Shown here: positions 45,501 through 57,200 of the stretch, piece after piece
Numbering within the stretch: the stretch's first letter is position 1
Layout of the letters: every line of letters begins with the position of its first letter
Origin: Siderastrea siderea
Lineage: Eukaryota; Cnidaria; Anthozoa; Scleractinia; Rhizangiidae
Length of the DNA: 64,000 nucleotides
Direction: 5' to 3'
Assembly: GCA_964030785.1 (NCBI GenBank)
Contig: OZ034975.1
Span: forward strand, 47,830,069 to 47,894,068
The notes under the pieces: generated by a model
Databases searched by the model: none
Seen by the model: the letters and a program-made list of their open reading frames with translations, nothing else
What the model was told of the DNA's origin: nothing
Made by a program: the position numbers and the translations under genes

Positions 45501-48500
45501 GTGTATTGCAAACTGCTCAGAGGCGTTTTGAAAAGAAAAGTCGCATAGAGTGAAAATGGTGGTAAATTCAAAATACCACATACCACTCTGAACTGAACTA
45601 AATAACTTTATTTTAGCATGATAAAATTAATCAGCAGAGATGGTGGGGTCATGTATTATAGACTAAATTTACACTTCAAAAGACAATAAAAACACATAGA
45701 TCAATACACTTAAAACTACATGCAAATATGCTATGTTTTCAGGCAAATGTACTCAGCAAAACCAAAATGCTAGTCAGCCATGCAAAGCAGAGAATATAGC
45801 CACCTTTCGACATGCTATGTAAATGGATGGAAGACCAGCCTTGAACTTGCATTCAAACTGGTGATTTTTTCTACTTTTGGCAGAATAAACAACCAATAAA
45901 CAAATACTGCGATATTTTCATGCACATGAGAACACACCATTTTTACTATATGCAATAAAGTGAACAGGGCCTCAGTCCAGCCTACCAATACAAAGTCACA
46001 TGTCAGCTCGCTGTGACAGAAAAGAAACATGATGCAGGGGAACCCCAATAATAATTTTTCAAGCCCCCTAGGGAAACAAAAATTGGTCTGAAAAATAGGG
46101 AGTTCGAAAAATCGAAACTGGTATGAAATAACCCTTGATTTACAAAAAAATTACAGTTTGGCTGAAGTAAATCCAAGGGAAACGTGCCATGGTTCCGGCC
46201 AAAAACCAGGAGGTTAAAAAAACTGAGGGTGTGAAAAATTGAGATTCCACTGTATCCAGTTCTAAATGGTAATAATAAATATACAGGGTAAAATGTCCAT
46301 ACATTTGATATAGATGTTTCTGACCATGGTTGTCACAATAGCATTCCCACTGCTATCAATAGCTTTGTTACTTGCTTCACAAGTGTATCTTCCTCCATCT
46401 CCTATTTGAACATTCTTCAATTCAATAATGCTCAGGCCTTTAGACTACAAAACCAAACATAAAATAATAAATAATACTAATAAATGGCAACAATGAAACA
46501 TGACCATAACCAAGGCAGGTAAAAAAGAGGAACCTGAAAAAATTCAGGATTGAATGGATGCATTTTTTCAGGTTCTTCTACAAAGCAAATTTTACGTCAG
46601 ATACCGACATTTGATCTAACGTGCAAGAAGCCCAAGTTCTATAGGCTTCATACAGCTTTTATGCTGGTTGTCGATGAATTGTCAAGTTCTCACAACATAT
46701 CTGCGTTACAATACATTACAAGGATAAGAAGAAATAAGGTGATGGTCACCGTTATGATTTACCCTAGTTTGTCGAGGGTCATAGTCTCCATTTCTCTTCC
46801 ATTGTACATCTGGTGTAGGAGTTCCAGTTGCCTTGCATTCCAATTTAAAATTGTCTCCTCTTGTCAATTCCTCATCACCACCTTGGGATGTGATTTTAGG
46901 TGCCACTGAAAAAGAAAAACACCACCACCCCCCACCCCCTGGCATTAGTTGCTTCCTTCACACTTAACCCTTTAACTCTTTAAAGTGCACCTAACCCCTA
47001 AAATTTTTTTTCGGCTAAATAAATTCTGTTATCATCTGGAACATTCCTTCGCAAAATTTTTTTGACTTGGTTAAATTCTCAATTTTCTGTGCCCTGTTAA
47101 ATTCAAGAAAAATTTGGTTCACATTAGAGTAAGAGGAACCTGGTGCGAGCTGTAGTTGTGACGTCAGATCAAGAGCCAAGAATTCCATACCGCTTAGTTT
47201 TTAGCTGTGTTTCTCGGACTTTATTTGTTCATCGAAGCCTTCTGACCTTCTAGCTAATTCGAACAAGGTCAGAGTATGACTAAAATTTCAATGTTATAAT
47301 CCAAAGCAGATACTGAGATGAGCTACGCGGATTCTGCTGATTTGTAGATGAATTTTAGCTCTGAATACGAGATAGATGTGGAACACGAAGTCAACAGTAC
47401 ACCGCCAAAGGATGAAGAAAGTGCCGTCCTGCCCATATCTGCTAAAAAGCCGCTAACCAACGAAGAATGAATTGCTCAATACAAAAAGGAAATAAAGCCA
47501 AACTAAGAACTGGAACAGCAAATAAAGCAACTTACGATTGGCCTTGGAGGGCTGCAAAGAAACCGGAATGCTGAGCTTCGCCCGTGAGTGTTTACATTTC
47601 ATTTCGCACGTTCAGTCTTCACGTTTGGTCTTGGTTTTCCTGCTCTCCACTTCTCACATTTGAGATTTATATTCAAGCTGAGGGAACCTCTTATAGAAAT
47701 GGAGATTTTAATAAAACATTCCTTTCTTCATTTATTTATTTTACTTAGAAGTAAATGTGGAAACTGCGATATTACTTGCGTCTTGTCCATTTATGTAACC
47801 AGCATTAACAATAACAACAATTTATAACACTAGTGAACCAGGAAGGCAATTATTTTCTAAAGGACATTGACGAGAATTATGAGCACGAGAGTTTGTTAGT
47901 ATCGGTTCAACTGAGATTATCTTACCAATCATTTTTCTCACGTCAATGTACAAGCAGTTTCCTCAGATCCCAGCACAAGCGGAAACGTACAAATTATGTA
48001 AATCAACTGGCCCTCGCTTAACTCGCGACTCGAGGCTTCGCCACTCATCGCTCACACTTCGATCTTCTTGCGGTCATTTTTCGCACAAAAAATGGTAATA
48101 AAAGAATTAAGAAAGAAACTGCTTGTCCTCTACTTCAACGGTGGATATGAACAAGGGATCTCTGCACAGTAATGTTTTGTTATGCTTGAGTGATTTGATA
48201 TGACAAGATAAAATTCTCATAACGAGGCACGTTCAGAGACTAGAATAAGGAATAATGGCAATGGCTTGTTATTGTGGAGAAAGTGCGTTCGGTTCTGCTG
48301 AAGGAGGACTTTCTATAAATACTGTCTTTAATTTTAAACCCTTCGCTGTTTTGGGCACCGCTTACATGTAATTATTTAGCGCTTACCGTGTAGCTAACTT
48401 GAATAATTCGCAAAGGTAATAATTTTCTGCATACCGCGTATCGCGGGTATTCTGTGGTCAATCAACCGTTGAATCATTGGAAATACACAAAAAGCTATCG

Positions 48501-51227
48501 TTTGATCAGATACTAAAGTTGTTCATTCATTCATACCTTCTTCTGCGACAACAAATCTTTGCTTAAAATGCATCGAGCGTAGTATCGAGTGCTTAGAAGG
48601 TTGCCACTTTGCTCGCTATTGCTTTACAAAATCCACTCATTTCATCCCTTTGCCTCTGGTCGCTTGTCGTCAAAAAATGCTGTATTTTTGTAGTGATACG
48701 TCTTGTGATTCGTTTCTTTGGTTACCATGTCTCAGAGCAATACGAACGGTCGACAGTTTTCTGTACATCTTCGAGAGCTCAAGAGAAATATAGCTCCGAT
48801 AGAGATAGCGCGAGACTGCGGGTTCTTGATTTGACGTCACAAGGTGACTAGTCCCATGCCCTCACTGCTCGACCCTGAACCAAAATGGTGTCTATTTTCG
48901 GCCGATTTTCCGTACTTCAACCACGCACAGAAAATCAGGGATTAAACCAAATCAAAAACTTTTTGTGACGAAATGCTCCAAATGATAACAGGATTTATTT
49001 GACGGGAAAAAAATTTTTAGGGTTAGGTGCACTTTAAGCCCTGATATAGAAATGCATATTTTCCTTACTGTTCTCCATATAATTCTTATGGAACTAGTAA
49101 GGAAAACAAGTAGTAATAACGTAAAGAGAAATTGCATTGTTAGGGCTTAAAGGGTTAACCCCTTAGTACCCAACAGTGACAACTACCTTCAACTATTTAA
49201 TTACTCCTTACAGTATCACTACTTGATCAAACATAACAGACGTGACAATAAAGAAAATAATCACCAGAGAAAAAATGTCTCAATGTTCAATCAAATTCTC
49301 CCACCTAGTAACATAAGAAAAATATGGAGAACAATGGGGAGAAAATTACATTGGGGCTTGAAGCTTAATTATCTGCCAGCTACTATTAACAAAAAATATT
49401 TGAGAGGAACCCCAGTCTTTGTAAGTTAGAACTTGGTGTACACTTCTCAAAAGTGCCAAAGCATTTCTAGTCTCTTACACAGCCGTATTTTGGATCGTCG
49501 CGCTAACCTCCTACCAGCCCAAAAAAGCTGCACGTGAAACTAGAGCATTTCTGGCAAGATAATAGTCACTTAAGCTTTCAAAATTTTCGGACTTTTCTCA
49601 CTTACAAATGGTCGCCTGGAACACATTTCTGTAATCTTTCAGAAAAAAAACGCAAAACAAAACAAAACATGTCCCGCTAACACCCTTCATCATCACCCTA
49701 GTAATGTTTCCTCTTCCACAAAGAACTATAAAAACCTTCTAAATTGCAATAGTCAGATTTTGAAACTTTGATTATCATTTACTTCTCTCAAATTTCTTCA
49801 TTACAATATTCAATTCATCTATCAAAGAGAAAAATCATGGACACAACTGGCCACTTATCAGCATATCTAACAGTTACCCACTCACACAGGATCTGACTGC
49901 TGATCATGGACAGCTCTTTCCTCAGTTTTCTTGGTCACCTTGTTGGGGACAAGGGCGCAAGAACCCAGGAGATATGGGGGTTGGCAGCAAGATTCTCATG
50001 GTGGCACGAAGCAAGACAAATGGAAAAATTGTGTGTTTCCAGAAAATATCCATATCCCCCCACGGATGGTCGTTCAGTTTTAACCCCCCCACCCCCCTGG
50101 AATTTCCATTCCAGAGGGTCTGTGGTGGACCCCCCCACCCCCCAGGATTTTCCAGTTTTTTTTTCACTTTTTTTTTACAAGCCTTAACAATTTTTTAGCA
50201 TTGTTCGCTTATTACAGGGCCTCTGATATTATGCTATGTTGCGATTTCGCATAATTGACCTCAAATCGCAACTTGTCATATAATTCATCACAAATCGCAA
50301 AATTCGTACAAAATCGCACAAATGAGAAAAGATAAAGGAAATACTAACTTTAACTAAGTCCTAAGACAATTTCAAAGTTGTTTCAAGGTGGTTTACCTGT
50401 CAAAAACCCTTGGAAAACCTCTGATGTGGTTTCCAATCGAACAACATTACTTCGGGCAGGCAACTTCCTTTTTCAGTTTCAACTTAGCCATAACAACATT
50501 CCCACAAATAAATTTGCTTTCTTTCTTTGCTTTCTTGTATTGTACTGCAGTTTACAAGGCAAAATGGCTGAATGCAGAATGTTTAAATCTTTCCATGAAG
50601 TCAAAAACATCGTAGAGTGTTCGATCGTTCGACACCGCACGTTAACACATGCGCCTTCATTATTCAGTCAGCGGTATCTTGTGACACTTCATATAAACTC
50701 AGAGACACAAGAAAAGTACTAATTTCTAAGAAAAAGGCTTCTCGATGAAAATGTTCATGAGTTTTTAAATCTTTTTAGTGCTCGCTTTGTGTATAATTTT
50801 GCACGTTTAAATTTTACAGATCTGCTGAGGATTGACAGTTAAAGTTAATAAAGAAAATATAAACTTCCGGTGTAGAATTATGTTTTCTTCCGGTAGAGAT
50901 GAGACCTAGGGATCTGGGTACCAATTTGCTACGGGCGGCCATCTTGATTTATCTCGCGTGCAGAGCGTGCGAAAATGAAGTGAATTATGCTTCCTCCGAA
51001 GGATGACCGCGATCTCTCAGCAAAGAAAAAGACGTTTGAGACCAACATCTTGAATTTCTTTTTGGAAAGGCGCTACAAATGAAAAATTCAGGTACGTTTG
51101 TCTAGCACACTTCGCGTCGTTTGTGGAGAACCCTGGAAAATTATTCGCGTTAGCACCCCCATACCCCTCGGAAATTTCTACCTTTTAGCCCCCCCCCACC
51201 CCCTAGGAATTTCCATTGACCATCCGT

Positions 51228-51258
<31 letters not shown>

Positions 51259-54200
51259 ACATTACACACATTGCATAACAATTTGAAACTGAAAAAGTCC
51301 AAAGAGGCGACACCCAGCAAAAATAGGTCAGGGCCTGAACTTAAAGAGTACGTGGATTTGGAAAATTTGAACCCCTTGTCCCCTCCTTCTGCCCTCTTCC
51401 CAGGACTTGCCACCACATGTGGGTTGAGTTGTTGGTTGTAGGATCTCATCCTTGCTCTGGTTGTTTTAATTTCTCCTCAAATCCCCAAAACATTTACATA
51501 ATCACTTCACTTATTTCTGCATTCGTATAATTTTCATGATTTTTAGTATAGAAAGAAATGCTAAAATGACTGCCACATTCATGCCAAGTTGAGCCATCAG
51601 TTACCCTGATATTGCAAAAACTAATCCTTGCAAAATACAGATCTGTCAATTTATTAAGTACCTATGAAAATTCATGAAAATAACATAATTATCTAATTGT
51701 AACCTCTAGAACAGACGTTAAAATATGGGCAACGAACCTTACCATAAACACCAATAATTTCCACCACAGCTTCAGCTTCACCAATCTTCTCTTTATTTTT
51801 TTCAATCTCATTGTGAGCCTTGCAGGTATACTTTCCTTTTAAGGTTGGAGATACTTTTAAGAATGTCAAGTTACCACCTTTGACCCAATTGTTTCCTATT
51901 GTACTGATCACCTGTCCTGATGGTGACAGCCAGGTGTACTTTGGTGGAGGACTGCCCGTGGCCTCACAGACAAACGATGTTGCATAACCTTCGGTAACAT
52001 ATCTTCGAGGTGCTTTAATAGGCAAGATCTTTGGTAGTTCTTAAAGCAAAAAAATGCTGTTACTTTCCCATTACGTTAAAGCACAGGCTTATCATCCTCT
52101 GTTTGTGTTGCTGACCTGTGCTAGCTGAATATTAATGGCTGCTTCGGTTGTGTACAAAGGATTCTGTGAATACGATAATTAAGGCTTTTTGAACAGATGA
52201 TAAGTCAAATAAAAACGCTTAGAAACATGAACACTGTGTAATGTATGTTATTTGTGCTTGGTTTGTCGATTTAAAGTTCCGGGAGGCAGTTTTAGAAACT
52301 TGAAGTTTGACCGACTCTGTAAATGTATATATACTCACAAGGCATGCAGCTTCACGAACCTCAAATTTCTGACCAGCTTGGGATTTCGTCAAAATTAATA
52401 CACTTAACCTTGTGCCTTTGACAAAAGAATCCCTTTTTCGCCTTCACCCCTCTCCGACTGATAGTCGCAATACTGGTGCATATGTGGCGCGGCCGCGGCC
52501 TGGATACCACAATATAAAGAAATAATCGCACATGCGCTCCTCCTCTTTCTCCTGGGTTTTTGTTTTCTGCGCGCGTGATTTCTCTCCTGTTTACCTGTTG
52601 AATATGAATGAAGAAACATCAAAAAAAAGTAAGTAGATTCATTTCTGCGAGTTTTCTTTCAACCTTAGGAATGTATTTGCAGGTTACATTCACTATCGAA
52701 GATACAAGTTGTTGACCGCCTTCCGTTGTCTCTAGACTGATAACTCACCGCCTGACCCAATCCAACCGGCCGGCGGGCAGCAGCACAGCACCACCAAACA
52801 TAGAAAAGTTGGAGGCAGACGCTGTAGCAAAAACTATCCAGCGGTCTTGAAAGGACTTTTTGCTTTACCAAATGTGCTGGGCCAAACAAGCCCTACGGAT
52901 GCTGATGCTACGACTAAAACACAACCAAGGCGCCACCATCGAGTTCTCGAGGCGACCGTTTTTACAGCGAGGAGCAAGAGACCAAGCTCTCTCAAGACTT
53001 GCTCGATTTCACTACAAAGGCCTTCTCCAGGGCTTTGACCAAGGAAAAGTGGAAGGAGTTGACAACTTCATATCCTCAAATTAAGGATACTGAGTCTCTG
53101 CTTGTTGCCCCTACTATGGAGGCGGGAATGAAAGAAGACATCAAGAAATGACACAGATACCGAAAACTAAGGAGCTTTTTGCCTTTGATGACGGGCTTGC
53201 TGAACACCAGGCTGCATTCATCTTAGTAGCAAGACCCATTCTAGCAGCCTTGTCAGCCTTGGATAGTGTTGGAGGGGACGACAATGCTGAGACTGTGGGC
53301 CCCAATGAGATCAAGGACTTACTGGAGGATGCTCTGGTTTTACTTGGAGGCAAAAGCAGTTTTCAGAATTTCTCACGGAAGTTGGCAAGCGTACCCTGCG
53401 AGAAAGTATCCGTGCAGATAAGCACCTCTTTCCAGACAAATTTCATGCCAAAATTAAGAGCGAGCATGACCACAGCTCGACTAACAGCAAACTCATCAGC
53501 ACTCCACCAGCAAAGTGCCAGTTCAAACAACCCTACAGATGGGATCAGTCCTTTCATCCAGAACACCGCTCCACTGATAACAGCAGATTTGAAGGGAAGC
53601 GGAAATGGGGGTTTGGCTCAAAATCTAGTCACCAATCTCCCAAACGCAGCAAAACAGATGACTCCTCCCACCAGCTCTCTGGTAACAAAGCCTGTTCCAG
53701 CTGACTATCCACTCCCAGTTTTAGAACCACTTAGCCCGCCCAACCACAAATCAGCCGCCCGCTTACAGTATTTTGTTCTGAATAGGAAGAAATTAACCGA
53801 GGACCCATGGACATTACAAACAATTCATGGGTGCAAGATTCCCTTTTGCAGGCGCCCCAGGCAATGGCGCACGAGGATTACCCATGCAAGAAGCAGCATG
53901 GAGGCTCAACAGATGGACAGAGCAATCGCAAACCTTTTAGCCAAAGGAGCAGTGAAGGCTGTGCAACCACAGGACGACCAGTTCACATCAACCCTGTTTC
54001 TAGTAGAAAAAGACAATGGAGAGTTTCGACCAGTTATCAATCTTTGTGCTCTGAATCGCTTCCTAGGTAAGGAATCCTTCAAAATGGAAGGTCTGCATGT
54101 TGTGAGGTCCCTATTACAGAAAGGGGACTTTATGATGAAACTGGACTTGAAGGATGCCTATTATGCAATCCCCATTCACCCAATCCACAGGAAATAGCTA

Positions 54201-57200
54201 AGGTTTGTGTATCAGAACAGAGTTTACGAGTTTCAGTGCCTTCCATTTGGTCTGTCATCGGCTCCTCGAGCCTTTACCAAATCTCTAAAACCACTGTTAG
54301 CAGTGCTGCGCTCTCTAGGAATTCAGATTGTTATTTACATTGACGACATGCTGCCACTTCATCAACAGAGCAAGGTACTGCAAAGGATGTTTACACAGGT
54401 GCTATCTTTCTTGGAAAAGCTGGGCTTCCTGGTCAAGATTGAGAAATGCTCAGTCACCCCATCCCAGTGTATTGTGCTTCTAGGGGCCAAGTTGGATTCA
54501 AGAACAATGACAATCTCTCTTCCTCAGCCAAAACTAAGCACTATTTTGGATACCTGCCAAGTTCTCCTGGCTTAGGGCTGTGTCCAATGAGGACTCTGTC
54601 CACTCTGATTGGACATATGAGCCATACTTCTCAAACAGGGATCATGATGGCCCCTCTTCACTACCAAGGTCTCCAACGCTTACACCTACAAACAGTGGCT
54701 CAGCATGGTCATGGGAGCAGAGTGTTCATCCCTTGAATTATCAGGCCCTGACCGACCTGAAGTGGTGGGTTTCAGAGAGCGAACATCTGAATGGCTGTCT
54801 AGTTCAGCAACCCCCTATCGATGCCACCATTTGGAGCGATGCGTCCAAAAAGGGTTGGGGTGCAACGTACCAAGGGATATCTACCGGAGGCCACTGGAGT
54901 GTAGAGGAAGCGAAAGCACACATTCTTGGAATTACGAGCAGCAATCTTAACTCTAAAAGCTTTACTGAAACATCTGGAACATGGGGCTGTAGCCGTGGAT
55001 GCCTTTCTCCAGGACTGGAGCAAATGGTCCTGTCTAATCCACCCTCCTGTAGTGCTTCTTCTCGAATCCTAAGGAAGATAAGAGACAATCAGGCAACAGC
55101 TCTTCTAATTGCACCCAACTGGTCTGGACAACCATGGTTCCCAGAGCTAATTCAAATGCTCGTCGATCAGCCTCTACTTCTACCCCAGTTTCCATCCCTG
55201 TTGTTCCTTCCATTTCAACCTGCAGTGCACCACCCTCTGTGGCAGTCTCTTCATCTAGCAGTTTGGCCCTTCTCAGGAGTCGTTATGAAGCAACAGGCTT
55301 TTCAAAGGAAGTTGTTGACATCTTGTTGGCATCAAGGGGAGCAGCCACTCAGAAGTGGTACACAGGCCCATGGAAAGCATGGGTGCGCTGGTGTTCTCAA
55401 CGGGGTGCCTGTCCCATTTCAGCTCCTGTAGCAGAGGTCCTTGCATTTCTGGCATCTCTAGTTACTCAAGGGAATTTAGAGTAAAGGACAATAGCTCTTT
55501 AGAAGTCAACTATATCCCAGACCCACGACCCGGTAGGCTCTACAGAGTCAGGAAGTTTCCCTTCTTTTATGGTTTATGAAAGGTGTGTTTAAGAGTAAAC
55601 CTCCCAAGCCTAAGTACTGTCGTACATGGAATGTGCAAACTGCTTTATCATACTTAGAGTCCCTAGAGCCCTTGGAAGATCTGACATTGAAGCAGCTCTC
55701 CTACAAAACGGTTTTATTGTTGGCTCTTACATCAGCAGCAAGAGCTCATGAACTACCTTCATTGGACTTGACCTCTTCCCTCAGGAAGGAAGGTTCATGG
55801 GAATTTACTCTCCCCACACACATCAAGACCTCCAGGCCTGGTCACCCAGCCCGTAAGATATTTCTTCCTTCGTCTCCGGAAAATCTCAAGATCTGTGTTG
55901 TTCGCAGCCTTGCAGCCTACGTGGACAGGACAAAGAAGTTAAGTACCTCCTCAAACCTGCTTGTGTCCTATATTTCCCCACACAAAGCCATTTCAAGCCA
56001 GTCTGTGTCTCGATGGTTATCCAAGGTCTTACGGTTGGCAGGAATTGAATTGGGATACTCCGCTCACTCTACAAGGGGAGCTTCTACCTCTGCAGCGGCT
56101 GCAGCAGGGCCTTCTGCTGAACTTATATTGGAAGCAGCGGATTGGGCTTCCGCGCAGACTTTCAAAGGCTTTTATCACAGAGAACAGTCTAGTACGTGGT
56201 CCCTTTGCTAGAGCTGTGTTGAGCAGTTAGATTAATTTTTGTTTTTTGCTTGTACTGCAGAAATTTGCTCTTGTTTACTGTGTTAGGTTCTTTTATTTTA
56301 CAAAGCATGCCTCCTGAGGACTCCATTAAATTGTCTTGGTTATGCTACCTTATATTGTTCTGTCGCTTGGCAGTATTGCCTTGGAATTCTGCACCACTAA
56401 TATTGCGACTATCAGTCGGAGAGGGGTGAAGGAGAAATAATATTTCCCCGGAGGGTCAGTACTTACCTGACGGGGAGATGTGGTTCTCTGAACCCCTCGT
56501 AGACTGATATGAGCAATACTGGTCCCCAAGCCATCGGAGCTATTTCCTTCCCCACCCTAGTACTGCCAATCGATTCGGCCTCACTCTCCACTACTGCGAG
56601 GAGGAGCGCATGCGTGATTATTTCTTTACATTGTGGTATCCAGGCTGCGGGTCACGCGACATATGCGCCAGTATTGCTCATATCAGTCTACGAGGGGTTC
56701 AGAGAACCACATCTCCCCGTCAGGTAAGTACTGACCCTCCGGTCTTTGTAGTTTGATTTAGCCTGATTTTGACCCATCCGAGTCCGCATACTGACCCTTT
56801 AAATTTGTTTCTGCCTATGATCTGCACAAGTTGCCTACTCAAAGGCATCTCAGGAATGCAGTTTTCGATGCAAATTTGAACTCGCGAGACCCAAGCAGCC
56901 TGTTTGGCACACAAGAAACACGTGCAAATTGTAGGAAATAGTAAAATTGATTCCACCATCTTAATCTATTTTTATCACCATACTGTTGCACTGCGATACG
57001 TGGCAGCACGCACGTGTGCCAAACAGGCCGCTTAAGGGTCAGTTAGCGGACTCGAATGAGTCAAAAACAGGCCAAACTAGAAGGACTGTTCTTTCGGAAA
57101 CCGGGATTCTTTTGTCAAAGGCACAAGGTTAGGTGTATTAATTTTGGCGAAATCCCACGCTGTTGGAAATTTGAGGTTCTTGAAGCTGCATGCCTTGTGA

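Larger units (their letters stand above)
46960..49160. repeat. MITE with TTAACCCTTTAA ends, split by the TTAA element
   Basis: The left end ACTTAACCCTTTAACTC (about 46962) and the right end AGGGCTTAAAGGGTTAAC (about 49143-49160) form an inverted pair. The 2.05-kb element at 46984-49033 is inserted near the left end. A related sequence starts GTTAACCCTGTAAGCCC at about 59770. Confidence 0.55.
52436..56742 (+). mobile_element. DIRS-like tyrosine-recombinase retrotransposon, inactivated
   Basis: Order: gag-like region, reverse transcriptase, RNase H, tyrosine recombinase, with inverted (not direct) terminal repeats. The left end (TCACCCCTCTCCGACTGATA, then GTCGCAATACTGG) is mirrored near 56397-56431. 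The TGGATACCACAATATAAAGA and CGCACATGCGCTCCTCCT parts are mirrored near 56585-56660. There is no DDE integrase, as expected for DIRS-type elements, which integrate through a circular intermediate and leave no target duplication. It lies antisense in a gene B intron. The termini are approximate. Confidence 0.82.

Noticed and set aside
45815..46048. Minus-strand frame with Cys and Trp considered as another gene B Ig half-exon
   Set aside because: Cys-Trp spacing and surrounding residues do not fit an Ig, and no phase-matched splice sites were found.
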